From positions 4,526,001-4,590,000 of the forward strand of contig CP051139.1 of assembly GCA_001592805.2 (NCBI GenBank): 64,000 nucleotides of DNA, given 5' to 3'. Origin of the DNA: Peltaster fructicola (Eukaryota > Ascomycota > Dothideomycetes). The translations under genes and the position numbers were made by a program. This document shows positions 31,501-44,502 of this stretch, in pieces. The notes below the pieces were generated by a model, which was given only the letters and a program-made list of their open reading frames with translations, made no database searches and had not been told where the DNA came from. The number at the start of each line of letters is the position of its first letter. Positions within the stretch are counted from its first letter, which is position 1.

Positions 31501-34500
31501 CAAAAAGGACAAGAAGAAGCGTGAGAAGCTTGCCAAGCGTGGTGTTTCATTCGACGACGATTCCTTCCCAAGCACTCCTGCGAGCGAACAGGAGGAGCCA
31601 GACTTGGGAAGAGCCACCACCGCGACTGCTGAGCACCGACCAACTGTAGACGACGATATTGCCTATGAAATGCCTCTCAGCAAGAAGGAGAAGAAGAAGC
31701 GTGAGAAGCTTGCTAAGCGAGGCCTCTCATTTGACGACGATTCTTCGCCAAGCACTCCTGCAAGCGAGCGGGAGGAGCCTGATCACAACACAGCTTCAGC
31801 CGAAGCTCCTGAAGATCGAGCATTGACGGAAGCCGAGCGAGATCGAGCTGAGAAGATGTTCGGCAAGCAACAGGGAATAGGCGATGTTGTCAGCGCCATG
31901 ATGACCGCTGGTGGCATTGCTGCATTAGCAGGAGCATCAAATCGCTCCAATGAGAACTCCACCGAGCGCAGTACCGAGAGAGCACCTGCTGAAGAAGAAG
32001 AAGATGACTTATGGGCCACACCGGCGAAGAAAGGCAAGAAGTCCAAAAAGAAGAAACAACAACTTGAAGAGTCATTCGAACCTGATCCTCGAGACGTTGA
32101 AACCGCATCGAAGTACGACGATGCTGAAGAATCTCCAGCAATGGAGTCGTCCACCAGCAACGCCGATAAGCGTATTAGCATGCCTGGAGGCTGGGACGAA
32201 GAGGAGCCACGACGTGAGGATGCGACAGCTTCCGAGAACGAAAAGAAGGCCATACCCGGCAATTCAGAGAATGAGCCAGTCGACAGTGAGGACGTGTGGT
32301 CTGGATACGAGTCCAAGAAGTCGAAGAAGAAGAAGAACAAGCGTAACAGTGTCTTCAATGAGCCTCCAATCAGCTCTCCACTGCGCTCCGAAGTGCCTCG
32401 TGACGAGAGCTCCAGGGACAAGCAAGGTCCCGAGGACGTCAGCCGACAAGAGCGAGCTCATGATACTGACAACTACACCAATGGACATAACGGTGTTTCC
32501 GAGAGCCCAAAAGCGATGTCACCCGTGCGTGGGATAGACGACTATCTCGAGAACGCAGGTCCTGACAAACCGCTCGATCAGCCCGATGAGTTTGACCGTG
32601 ATGACTTGGACGACGATAAGGAAAGATCTGGGTCGAGACGACGTAAGCATAGATCACGTCGTGGTGATGATGACGATGCAACGTCAACAGTGTCAACACA
32701 TTCAAGGCGTGACAAGGACGAGCCACCACAATCCAAAGACAAGAAGGTCGGCATTCTTGGATCGTTCTTTGGTCGCAAGTCCTCTGATGGCGACTCGCTC
32801 AGCAGAACAAGTACCCGAGAAAGCAGAAGCTCAAAGGACGAAGAGGATGGCGAGCACCGCTCCCACCGTCGTCGACGTACTGGATCAGAGTATGGTGATG
32901 ATGACGATTCTCGAAGCACGACATCATCAGGACGCAGACATCGTCAGCGATCAGAACAGAATGAGGACGGCGACGATCGCCACAGACACCGGCATCGTGA
33001 CGAGGACGAGCCAGATGGATCCCGCTATGGAAGTAATCGATCGCAAGACTACGGAAAGACAAACTCCCGCAACTCAGATGACCAGTCTTTTTTAGGGGAA
33101 CGGGTAGAGACCTTGCCACCTCTACCCGATAGTCGACCGGCATCACCAACCTCAGCGACAAGAAATGTTGAGCAGGATGACGGCAGTCCTGCTTCTGCTG
33201 AGGCTGACGATGCAAACAAGCAAGTTGCGCTCACTCCTGCTCCGGAGCCACAACGCAAGACTGCCTCCAGCATTGACCTGGCAGACTTGCCTCCATTACC
33301 TGCCTCCCCATCTCACGAGCCGCTGAGCAAGAGCATTGAACTTAGAGACTTGCCTCCCTTGCCAGACTCACCTCCTCGATCACCATTGCCTCATGCTGAG
33401 TCACACTATCGCCCCTTCCCGGTGCCGGTGCGCCCAACGACAGCGTCTACAGCAGTACCTCTGCGCTTCAAGCAACCACCACCTTCGCCACATTCGCGCT
33501 CTGGTAGCATCGAATCACCACTCGAGACTACCACGATATCCCCAGTGTCATCGCAGCGACAGAAGACACCTCGTGGGCGTACCGATGTCCACAGTGGTGA
33601 GTACAAGCCTCTATACCTGGCAGAGCGACACAGTAAGCCACCTCCAATCGAGGACGATCTGCCTAGTCTGCCATCAAGCAAGCCTTCCAGCCGAGCTTCG
33701 AGTGTGCACGACAACGAAAGTACGCACGACACTGAAGACTGGCACTCTGCGGCTGAGAGCATTTACTCGTCACCTACGTCACAACGACAACTTCGTCTTG
33801 ACACCGACCTATCTCGATTGCACCATTCCGGTGAAGATATTCTGGACTCACAACAGACAACACCGAGAGCTAGTGAGTTCAACGGACCAGACGACGACAC
33901 CATCCGACGACGCGAACCGCAATTCTATGATTGGGAAGACTTCATGAGAGAGCAAGCTCGCAGTTCACAACGCGATCGTGATAAGCCACTCTCTCCGACT
34001 CCAATCTCTAGGCGCCGAGCCAATGACCAGGATCTTGACAGCTTGCCAGCTCTGCCAGAAAGTGCACCAGTATCGCCAGAGCCCACCATCCGACAACATA
34101 CTCACGATGATGACCCTGAGTATTTGCCAGGCCTGCCAGAGAGCCGACCTTCTTCACCTGAGCGTGTGGAAGACCATGGCGCAAGAGCTGGTGATGTCAC
34201 AGTCGGCGCAGCGATCCTGACAGGCATAGCAGGCGTAGCAGGCGTAACAGCACGACACCACGAGGAGAGCAGCTATGCGAATGTTGCTGACACTGCAACT
34301 GATCGCACACCGACTGATGATTTACCACAGAGACCGATTGACGAACCAGCAATGACCGTTGAGGATGCAAAGATGCATGAGCACAAGGTGCCATCGACCA
34401 GCACAATCGCTGATCAGCTGGACCAGCACGAGCAAGCCGCCGATCGGAGCGCCTTCAATGAGCCCATCTTGAGTCGCAAGAATTCGAAGAAAGCTGCTAA

Positions 34501-37500
34501 GAAGGCGAAGAAGGCGGCTTTCTCGTTGGGCGATGACGAACCTACACCAGAAAGTGCCATAACGATGGAGCAAGCTCAAGAAGCGCTCGATGATCAAGCT
34601 TTTGCGCGCGACCAAGACGAGATGAGACAACATGCGAGTGGTCCGGATAACTCGACTGAACGATCGATAGCTGTTTCCGAGTCAACTGCATGGGATGAGC
34701 CCGAGTTCCAGACCAAGAAGAAGAAGAAGGGCAAGAAAGCTCAAACAAAAATCGACAGTACAGCTGCTGAACGTGACAAAGACATTGCAATCTCCCATGT
34801 GGAAGCCACAGAGCCCTCATTCTACCAGGCCGATCAACAAACAACTGCTCCAGAGGTAGACGAATGGGACGAGCCTGAGTTCCAAGTCAAAAAGAAGAAA
34901 GGAAAGAAGGGCAAGAAAAGTAAAGAACCTGTCACTGTCGCCAACGCTGCGGACATCGTTACCGAGAGTCAGCGTTCAGCGAAAGCTGAGGAGATAGCCA
35001 CTCCTATGAATACAGCTGACTTCCTTTCGACTGAGGACACCGCTGAGCTTGGCGAAGCAGAACATGTCCCGATGCCTGACAGTCTTGACGATGTACAACG
35101 CGCCATTGAAGCCGAACACTTCCTGGATGATGAGAGACATATTGAGGACAACAGGCCACTACCTGCTTTGCCTGAGCCTACCTTCGACGAGGACGCTGAC
35201 CTTCTGGAGTTGGAACAAGAGCTTGAAGACGGCATTGCTCATCATGCGCAATCAGCGATCAAAATCGAAACGTCCGCACCTCAGCGACAAGATGAGCGAG
35301 CACTGAAAGGCGAGGAATACGACACAGCTTCTGCTCATCGTGATGATCTCCAGGAGCAAGCCTCTTCGATCGAGTTGCCCAGATCACCAGGAGCAGAGCC
35401 TGATCAGTCCCAATCGTTCGCATCTCGTCAAGGTATTACAAGAGAGACGGACGACTCCCGTATGCACAGAACCACATCATCACAAGCCGCACCTGAGATG
35501 ATTGTCGAATCAGCGCAAGTGGCAGAACATGACCCAGCTACGAGAGAGCTGGTTGATATGAATGCAGAGCGACCAATCCTGCTAGGCTCTGATCCAGCTC
35601 GACAACCTTTCGAAACTTTCGATCTTGAAGAACAAGATAGGCGGACGGTCAGACACGACGAGGCTGCAGGCCAGCCTATTCAACAGGTTCCACATCCTGT
35701 AACTGCTGGTGATATCGAAGATCCTTCCACGACTCCAACACTGAGCCGCAAGATGTCAAAGAAGCAAAAGAAGAAGCAGAAAGGCAAGAGCAACCTTCTG
35801 GACGAGGGAGAGCTGGATGAAGCGTCCCAACCCGAAATCTCTCGCGAGATGCAAGGCGATGCACCTGTCGAGGAGCTTGAGGAGCGTGCAGCAATCGTAG
35901 AGCCCACCCAGGTCGGTAATGCGGAGATGCTTCCTAAACACGAACTAATCCAGACTGCTCAGAAAGACTCTGGACAGACAACAGCAGCACCTCTAGACGA
36001 GGACGAGTTCTTCGTTCCCGTCAAAAAAGGCAAGAAGGGTAAGAAGGCTCAACGGCAGCAGACAGTGGATCTATGGGCGGATGATGAGGTGAAGCCTGAG
36101 CCACATCTGGACGAAGCAGCTCAAACTACTCCACTGGACGTCGAAAGCAGAGACTTGGAGGTCGTACAGTCAACGCCGACAGCTGCTGAAGACGAATTCA
36201 GTCTCGCTCCGGGTAGGAAAGGAAAGAAAGGCAAGAAAGCGCAACGACAACAAACGCCTGACCTGTGGACAGATGACAAGGACAAGCCAGAATCACAGTC
36301 CGATGTTGTCGTAGATGAAGCAGCACAAACTGTACGAGACAACATCGAGGCCGCGGTGTCAACACCAGGACCAGCAGTTGAAGATGAACTCAGCTTCGCT
36401 TCTGTCAGAAAAGGAAAGAAAGGCAAGAAAGTCAAGCAGCCGCTGGACTCTTGGACGAACGAAGAAGATAAGCCAGAGCCCGAGTCTTCTAATTTCGTTG
36501 TCGTAGATGAGGCACAGACTGAGCAGAAGTTTCTCGAGACTGAAGCGCCAGAATCAGCACCAGTAGCTGAGGATGATTTCAGCTATGCTCCTGTCAAGAA
36601 AGGGAAAAGGGGCAAGAAAGCCAAGCAGCCTCTGGACTTGTGGCCAGATGATCAAGATAAGCCAGACTCACAATCCGAAGTTATCAACGTGACAGCACAG
36701 ACTGCTCAGAAGGACCCTGGGGTTGCAGCGCCAGCGCCGACGCTCACAGCAGCAGAGGGAGACGACTTCAACTTCGCTCCCGTCAGCAAGGGCAAGAAGG
36801 GAAAGAAAGCTAAGCAGCAACAAAAGCTGGACATATGGGATGATGATGAGGAGAAACCCGAGTCGCATCAGGAGACCTTGGCTACAACACCGGAGCCTGA
36901 GACACACTCTGCATCACGAGTACTCGAGTCACACGGAGAAGCGTCAAGCTCGGCCATGGACGATGTCAGTGTACACAGGAAAAACACTGAGATGTCAGAG
37001 ATCGTCCAAGAAGCAGAGCAACATGGCACAAATACACCGCTGCATAGCGATGAAGTCCACTTGCCTGGCAGCGATGTTCAGCAATTGCCTGAACTGACAA
37101 GTCAACAATCAGATCTTGATAGAGACATCGCTGGAGCCTCAGCCGAGCCACCTATCAATGTACAGACGACTTTAGACCAGGACACTTCGGCCACTGGTAC
37201 GCCACTTGCAGCACGTGCTGATCACTCCGTCAATTCAGGTAGCACTGATTTCCAACCAGAGAGTACGGTAGAAGCCGTGCAAGGAGCCCATCATAGCAGA
37301 TTGATAGATCCAGCACCGATTCAGGCTGATGACAACACTCTCGCGGAGGATGCAGAGACTGCTGCTGTCTCCAACACCACTATCGAGGAGCATCCGGCAG
37401 ACTCATTCCCATCCTTCGTCAATAAGAAGAGCAAAAAAGACAAGCGAAAGTCCAAGAAGGATGCAGACAACGATGAGACTACTGAGAGCAACACAACCAA

Positions 37501-40500
37501 GGTAGTTCCCGATCTTCTGGTCGGTGCTGCGGCTGCGACAGGCGCGGCTATTGCTACAGCAGCAGCAGCCGTGCTGCCATCGGCCCTGATCAAGCACAAG
37601 GATGATGTGGCTGAACTGCCTGTGAAGAAGCAATCCAAGAAGGAGAAGCGTAAGTCCAAGAAAAGCGCATGGTTGGCTTTCGATGATGCAGATGACCACT
37701 CTGCAAACACAGCAGATGAGGCAGGTCAAGCACCGATGCAAGGCACTATCGAAGACACCCAGATTGTCCATGGCCAAGACAGCACCGAACAATCTTCGCA
37801 AGAAGTCACTGCTGATGCTGCCGTACCTGTGCATCTTGCAGGAACAGATCTGACTGAGGCCGCAAACCTGCCACTACCAGAGCCTGTGGAGGACGAGCTC
37901 GCCATCAGTTATGACAACGAACGTGCTACTACTTCAGGCAGTGATGCAGACCAGGAAGTGCAAAGAGACACTACACATGCCGGAACGAATTCACATCCTG
38001 ACATAACGACGGACCTCGAGTTTGCTGCCACCCTAGCTGCAGGACTTCACAACTCTGGCTTCGATCCCAATCTTGTCGTCGATGATCCAGTCTTCCATCG
38101 TCGAGCATCTCCACCTGGTATGGTCGCTGAGGCTGATCCCGAAGAATCAGTTGCGTTCGGCACGACCAAGCGCCGGAAGAACAAGAGCAGATCGCCATCA
38201 CCAGAGGCTGCAAAGGAATCAGAACAACAACTGCCGTTCGTAGGGAAGCCTTCCATTGCTCCCAAGCATCAAGACGACTTTGACGAGATCCTGAGCCAGA
38301 GCCTGGCTGCAAGCGGCTTCGACACTGCTCTTCTAGAGCAGAAGCAAGACACTAATAAGAAGATCGCTACAGAAGACCAGCAAGACGAAGCAGACTTCTT
38401 CACACCAGCCAAACAAAAGCGCAAAAAGGGCAAGAAGGCGCTGACTTTCGATGCTGATGATGGCGTTGCTGAGAAGCCCCTAACAGAGGTCAAGCAACAT
38501 GATGACTTCGATGCTGTGCTCACAGATGGACTGGCTGCTAGTGGTTTTGATGCTGCTCTCCTACAGCAAAACGCAGCTTCTAGCCAGGGTGTGTCCACAA
38601 AAAATCAACAAGACGACGCAGACTTCTTTGCACCAGTCAAGCAAAAGCGGAAGAAAGGCAAGAAGAAAGCACTGGCGTTCGACTATGACGCTGCTTCTGA
38701 TAGCTCGCCACTGCCAGCAACACCTGCCGAGCATGTTGATGAGTCTAAGATCAGTGAGATGGTAGAGGTAGAGCATCAACCAGCGCCCGCGACAGAGGAA
38801 GCCATGTCAACGAAGCCGGATCATCTTTTCGATCGACAATTCCCAGAAACAGATACAATAGAACTACGCCCCGATTTCGATCCACTGGCTGTACGAGAGG
38901 AAACTACACAGCGACCTGCGACACCTGAGTGGGACTTCCCAACGAAGAGCAAAAGTAAGAAAGGCAAGAAGAAGCAGGCAAATGTGGTGTCCTGGGGATC
39001 GGAGATCCCAACTTCATCAGCGGAGGACAGCACTGCTGCAGTAACGACACGTACTGAGCCAAGTGAGGACAGACACTTGACGGATGTGACGACTGTGCCT
39101 CGAGATCAGGCAATGGACAACGACGACGCGGACGAAGGCTACAAGGCATACAAGAAGAACAGAAGAAAGGCCAAGAAGGAGAAAGCAGCTCAAGCCAGCC
39201 TCTTCGACGAGAGGGCTGCGGCATCGAACGAGAATCTCTCTCAACACGCAAACGACATCATGGAACCTGAGATGTCCCAACCTCGCACTGTCAATACGGA
39301 CATGCCTGTTCACCCAGCACAATTCGAGGAACCTAGTGATCTGCCACTGTCTCGGCCATCGACACCCGACCAGAGGCGCCGACGAAGCAGCAAGGTAGTT
39401 GTTCACACCTCTGAAGTATCACAATCCTCTCCAGTCGCAGTCGAGAGAAGTCCACGAGCAATGCATCGAAGCACTTCGGGCGAGCATTTCACAACAGGCT
39501 GGTCACCACAGCACGACAGCTATTTGGCTGAGCATTCGGATCAGCTGCTCACTGGTGTGCTGGCTGCTGGTGCAGCTACAGTGGCAGGTGCTGCAATGGC
39601 ACATCACGGAATGGAGCACCCACGTGGCAATGTTGAGGACAAAGCAATCACAGGTCATTCAGATCATCATTACAACCCGATGGCGGAAGAGCCAACCTGG
39701 TCATTCTCACCACTGCAAGATACAATCGAGCGATCTCCTTATCTCGACGAGCACGAAGGAGACCACGGATTCACCGAAGCCTCGTCGCCAACCGACAGAA
39801 ATACACCGAGATCACACAATCATGTACCAGTATCACGACCTGCAGCATCGCACGACTCTCTCGCCAGTCGGCGATCACTCGAGCCTCTTCATGTCGATGT
39901 TGCACAAGAGGCATCTTGGGATATGTCGATGCCGAAGCAACGCTCACTGGCAAAGACTCAAGAGCAGCTAGGAGCACCACGCTCGCGCACACCAAGCGGT
40001 GAGACACCATTGGAGCCAACATCACGCAATCGTGCTTCTTATCTGTTCCAGACAACACCAGAGACCACACCAGAAGCGAAGGGAAAGCAAGTCTCCGCCG
40101 AAGACAATACGCCCGTCCGTGTATATCAAGAGGAGCACCACAATGCTCATGACGAGCATGAGATCGCTCGTACTGCAGCAATGTCGCCGATAGCTCGGAT
40201 CACAAGCCCAAGGAGTGCGCTGGACTCAATCCCAGAGGAGAGCCATCTCAGCAGGAGAAATATTGACGCTTCTTCGTTCGTGCCACTTGACAGAGAGTCC
40301 AAATCAAGACGCCGTGCATTCAGCCCAGATACTCCAGCCACTGCCACCATTAGACACGAACGAGCTCTGTCGCCGAACGAAGAGAGCAAGAGACGAGTAG
40401 TGTCAACACCAATGAACTCTCGACTGCACATGGAGCACGAGGGTGAAGGCAAACCCAACAGGCGTGTCTTCACTGACCCACGCTCCTCAAGTGTCCTCAG

Positions 40501-42348
40501 CAACAGATCATCTGCAAGTAATGGTGTCCACCGCATACCTGAGGATCTACGATCCGTCAGCAGAGCCAGCAGTGGAAGTCATACTCCAGTTCTGCGGCGC
40601 ATTAGTGTTTCGGGAGATCTTCGGAGCGCCAGTCGTTCAAGCAACCGGCGGGGCTCGCCCAAAACAATCCCATTCGAACCTCCTCCAACTCCACCATTGT
40701 ATGATGAGGATATAATCGACCCTGGCGCTTCGCGCGCTATAAATATGTCAGACGTCTTCGTAAGTAACGTTCCTCGATGTAGCTGATGCTATACTAATCT
40801 ATATCACAGCAAGGCTATGGCGATCGCCATGAGTCGCACATATCGCCCACGCGACCGCCAAGTGTGCGCAAACGACAGAGCATGCACATCATCGAGCTTG
40901 AATCGCGTTTAGATCAGCTCGCCGCTGAGAATCGTGCGCTTGCTGAGGCACGACGAGAGATGCAAGATGGCGGCGAGCAACATGGTCTGCGACGCATGCT
41001 TGAGGAGCGTGAATTCGAGATGCGCGAGAAAGATGTTGAGCTGCATCGTATCCGCACAATGCTTGGCCCGATGCAAGCAGAACTGGAAAGACTCACAGAG
41101 ATCAACAACGGCCTGACAGAAGCTAATCGCAATCTCGTCGATGACACTAATGGACGATATGCTACACTACAGGCTGAGCATGAGCATGCGCACCAGCAAT
41201 GGATGGGCGCCAGTCGAGAGCTCGAGACGATGCGATCACAACAAACAAACCTTGCTTCGGATGTTCGCGACGCCATAGCACCTGAGCTCAATGCCGCGCT
41301 GGCAGAGAAGGATCATGAGATTCGCAAGCTGCGTGAAGAGCTCGAGATCGCCACCGAGCGCATTCGAGCACTGCAGATCGAGATTCAATCCGCCAGGAAA
41401 GATAGCTTCTTGGTGTACCGCGATGAGGACTACATCGACGGCGCTTGTCAGAAGCTCTGCCAACATGCTCAGCAATGGGTGGTCCGCTTCTCGAAGACTT
41501 CTGACAATCGCGTCTGCAGGCTGTCCAGTCAGCTAGGAGATGAGAAGATTGAGACTCGTCTCGACAATGCAATCCTAGATGGCTCGGATGTGGACAAGCT
41601 GCTAGCTGATCGCATCAAGCGCCGAGATGTTCTGATGTCTGTCGTCACGACAATGATCTGGGAGTACGTCTTCACCAGATACCTCTTCGGCATGGATCGA
41701 GAGCAACGTCAGAAGCTCAAGGCCCTTGAGAAGACACTCGCAGAGGTTGGACCGCCTCGAGCTGTCGCACAGTGGAGAGCTACAACGCTTACACTATTGT
41801 GCAAACGGCAATCTTTCGAGGAACAATGTGCTCTCGACACAGAAGCCGTGGCGCATGAGATCTACGGCGTGCTCTGCTCGCTGCTTCCACCACCAGCGAG
41901 TGCAGAGCAACAGCTCCTGCTATCGTTGCAAAGAGTGGTCAAGGTCGCTGTTGATCTGTCGATCGAAATGCGCACACAGAAGGCAGAGTATATTATGCTC
42001 CCGCCGCTCCAGCCGGAGTACGATGATAACGGCGATCTGCGATCGAAGATGTTCTTCAATTCACAGCTCATGAATGAGCGCAGTGGCAACTACAGCTCGA
42101 ATGAGGAATTGGAGGCAGAGCGGGCTGTGGTCAAGCTTGTGCTCTTCCCACCGGTCATCAAGAAGGGCGATGACTTCGGTGAGGGATCTGAGGAGACTGT
42201 TGTCTGTCCGGCACAGGTCCTGATTCATAATGATGGAGGGAAAAGCAAGAAGGTGGTGCGTGTGATGAGTGGTGCGATGGACATTGATGATCCTCGTGCT
42301 AGCAGGCAGAGTCTGATCAGCACCGTTCCTGGAAACTCTACTATATGA
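25538..42348 (+). CDS. Giant Leashin-like Woronin body tether (often annotated involucrin repeat protein)
   Basis: Exon 1 (25538..40759, 5074 codons) and exon 2 (40810..42348) flank a 50-base intron (GTAAGT donor, ACTAAT branch) and encode about 5,586 residues, close to the roughly 5,700 of Aspergillus LAH. The N-terminus (MWKAFSGRSERDGDRDRKQE) is charged. It is followed by RS-rich segments, a long RE-rich helix (about 28960-29560), and a huge disordered centre with about 20 basic modules. The C-terminus has a coiled coil (RRMLEEREFEMREKDVELHR) and a folded domain of about 300 residues. In other moulds the N-terminus binds the Woronin sorting complex and the C-terminus sits at the septal pore. 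A second possible in-frame intron is at 26760..26798 (GTAAGT, ACTAAC, CAG; 39 bases), so the N-terminal third may lack 13 residues. Assignment rests on size, layout and composition. Confidence 0.75.
25915..26050 (+). repeat. Triple repeat of PERRSTRDDDR-type units in Leashin-like N-terminus
   Basis: Three diverged tandem units of about 13-15 residues read EPERRSTRDDDRD, SERRSAHDDDRVR and EPERRSTRDDDRE. At DNA level the copies differ by scattered substitutions. Confidence 0.75.
28960..29560 (+). repeat. Arg/Glu/Ala-rich long charged helix region
   Basis: About 200 residues are built of blocks such as REQEREVNRQREREADE and REEEQRRMRGQEQRAREAQQ with i,i+4 charge pattern and no Pro or Gly. This is typical of a single alpha helix or long coiled coil, which could act as a rigid spacer. 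The blocks are tandem-like but diverged. Confidence 0.7.
31138..31790 (+). repeat. Four LSKKxKKKREKLAKR repeats
   Basis: Units of about 45-60 residues each contain PLSKKEKKKREKLAKR or a close variant. The last two share the extension SFDDDSxPSTPASExEEPD, pointing to a recent duplication. Confidence 0.8.
33095..34170 (+). repeat. Short LPxLPxSxPxSP proline motifs
   Basis: TLPPLPDSRPASP, DLPPLPASPSHEP, DLPPLPDSPPRSP, SLPALPESAPVSP and YLPGLPESRPSSP occur within about 1.1 kb; a related PLPALPEPTF comes later. The Ser-Pro dipeptides suit proline-directed kinases. Confidence 0.75.
34670..34930 (+). repeat. Paired W-DEPEFQ-KKKKGKK modules
   Basis: TAWDEPEFQTKKKKKGKKAQ and DEWDEPEFQVKKKKGKKGKK are near-identical 20-residue units about 55 residues apart. 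Confidence 0.75.
35995..36870 (+). repeat. Five tandem KKGKKGKKAxQxxxDxWxDD repeats
   Basis: Five units of about 50-60 residues run acidic DEF/DDF, aromatic, PVKKGKKGKKAKQ-like core, then DLWxDD and KPE/KPD. The second is APGRKGKKGKKAQRQQ, the fifth APVSKGKKGKKAKQQQ. This is the cleanest array in the protein. Confidence 0.85.
38273..38690 (+). repeat. Two 70-residue repeats with AASGFDxALLxQ and QKRKKGKK
   Basis: DDFDEILSQSLAASGFDTAL is followed by ADFFTPAKQKRKKGKKAL; the second copy is DDFDAVLTDGLAASGFDAAL followed by ADFFAPVKQKRKKGKKKA. A weaker upstream relative is LAAGLHNSGFDPNLVVDD near 38030-38090. Confidence 0.8.
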
Positions 42349-42518
42349 GATATATATGACAATGAACAGTTTGCCAAGCTACCTTTCAGCTGTCGTCGCT
42401 CATTCACCTCATTCACTGTATGCTGCTGACTGATGACCCCACTGTTATCAAACTAAGGAGAGCTTCCAACTTCATCCATCTCCCACTGACGTACTTGCTG
42501 CACAAAGACAACACGAAG

Positions 42519-43792
42519 ATGACTGATGCGCAGCGATTCATCGACTCGGTAAGTCTTAGCCTTGGAATGCTTCGGTAGTGCACTGCTGATCCTATTTGCA
42601 GGCTCGCCATCATCTCAATGATGTCGCCGCCGACATCGAACGACACTTCGACAACGTCGCATCACAACTCAAGGACTTTCTATCTTCTGAATCACCCTTC
42701 GCACCACGATTGATCAAGCCACCTCCACCTCCGCCAACCGCATATCAAGCTGCAGTGCGATGGATCTCGAAGCACAGAGCCATCACAGCCGCAGTCATCG
42801 CCTTCGCTATAACAGGTAGCGTTGGCAGCGCAGTATACTACTACCAGCGAAGACACCACAGCAAGAAGAGAAGAGCGCGTCGATCAGCGTCAGGTGCGCG
42901 GACAGAGGTCGTCGTTGTGGCAGGCGCCATCTCCGGTCCTCTTGCTGCTAGTGTGGCTCTCGAACTCGAACGACGAGGCTATATCGTCTACATGGCGACA
43001 GGTGGAGCGCATGATGAGCACTTCGTCCGCTCAGTACAACGAATTGACGTCCTGCCGCTGCAGCTCGATCTGACTGATCCTTATGCCGCTCAGGAACAGC
43101 TGGTTCGATTCCAAGATGTACTCGAGAAAGAGCACGTTGCATTCGAGGAGGCCGAGCCACACAAGCTGCATCTTAGAGGGTTGATTTGCGTACCGGACCT
43201 GTCAAACGCTCCTGTGGGATCGATCGACACCGTCTCATCGGAAGAATGGAGTGATGCATTGAATGCTAAGGTCTTGAACACAATCGCTACCACACAGCTC
43301 TTCCTACCACTCCTAAAGCAGCATGCCGCCAAGCTACTCTTGATGACACCTTCGGTCACGTCGTCACTTCTCCTTCCAGGCCACAGCGTGGAGAATACTG
43401 TTAACAGCGCTTTGAACGCTTACATGTCCACTCTAGCCGTAGAAACGAAGGGCACTGGGCTATCTGTGACTCAACTCAAGCTCGGCAACATCGACATCCC
43501 GGCTCTATCGGCCAGACATAGACGTGATGGTAACGCTACATCTCAGGCGAAAGGCACGCCAGTACGGAAACTGCATGACAGCGTCTTCGATGTCCTGGCT
43601 GCACAAAGGCCCGCTCGAACTTGGTACGTGGGAAGAGGCAGCTTTGTGTACGATGTCATCGGTGCTGTTGCTCCAGCAAGTGCCATCAGCTGGATGATGG
43701 AGCTTGGAGCACGCAGGCACGAGCACAAGGTCGAGGAGCAGGCTGCTATCGAGGGCAGCACTGCCTGGGAGCGCGTTGAGAAGGAATTGTAA
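42519..43792 (+). CDS. DUF1776 family protein (SDR-like fold)
   Basis: A ten-codon first exon (42519..42548), a 53-base intron with a GTAAGT donor, and exon 2 (42602..43792) give 406 residues starting MTDAQRFIDSARHHLND. The family's membrane-associated N-terminus is seen (FDNVASQLKDFLSS; hydrophobic helix AITAAVIAFAITGSVGSAVYY near 80-100), followed by a Rossmann-like segment (VVVVAGAISGPLAASVALEL) and a degenerate short-chain dehydrogenase layout. Function of DUF1776 is not known to me; fungal members are usually membrane-linked. It starts 170 bases after the giant gene on the same strand. Confidence 0.8.
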
Positions 43793-44502
43793 GATGATAA
43801 TGATCTGCTTGCGGCGTTCCGGCACGGTGATACCACTCACTCCATTGTTATACTATATGACGAAACACGATACTCAATGACTTCACTACTTCCGACGATC
43901 TGCACATGCGCAATTTACAGTCGGTCCAGTCCTTCCACTGTCCTCCTTGACTGCATACCAAGAACGCTGTTTGACAATGGAATGATCTGAGAGCCACATC
44001 CGAAGACTGATGGTGATCTCCTGATCGGCGAAGGATGCATTCACAGATTATCTCGCCAATACATTGAGTGCTTATCCTTGGCACTTAATATCAGCAGGAG
44101 TCGGAGCAGAGTTGTAAGTGATTAGACAAGCTCCTCTTCACTCATAACGCGATAGTGACACGATTCTACACACTAGTAAGCATTGGTAAGATCTAGTCCC
44201 TGTAGATGTTGAGGCCTGAGGCATCCAGGACCACGCGTGCACCTGTACACCCATTATCTTGTGGTTCAATACTAGACTCATGTTGCTCAGTTAGCATCAA
44301 ATTGACGCGCGACGTTGACGCACGACATCGACCATGCTCACATCATGCAAAGCGCAAGGGACGATGAGTAGCTTACAAGGCTATGCTGATAACTGCGCAG
44401 TTTCTCAGCATGCAGGGTGCTGAACTGGTCGCGCAAGGCTGAGCGTCAGATTACCACGAACACCCCTATGATGTTTTCTTCATCAATGTGTCTGTCATCG
44501 GC
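43793..44502. other. Intergenic before the HET gene with a 13-base tandem repeat
   Basis: 710 bases without a supported gene. At 44302-44327 the 13-base unit TTGACGCGCGACG is followed directly by TTGACGCACGACA. Confidence 0.45.
44302..44327. repeat. 13-bp tandem repeat upstream of HET gene
   Basis: TTGACGCGCGACG then TTGACGCACGACA, two mismatches in 13 bases, lie about 175-200 bases before the HET start. It could be a regulator site. Confidence 0.45.

Noticed and set aside
25538-42348. A secondary-metabolite megasynthase as the explanation for the giant gene.
   Set aside because: The protein is disordered, charged and repeat-rich, with no ketosynthase, adenylation or carrier motifs.
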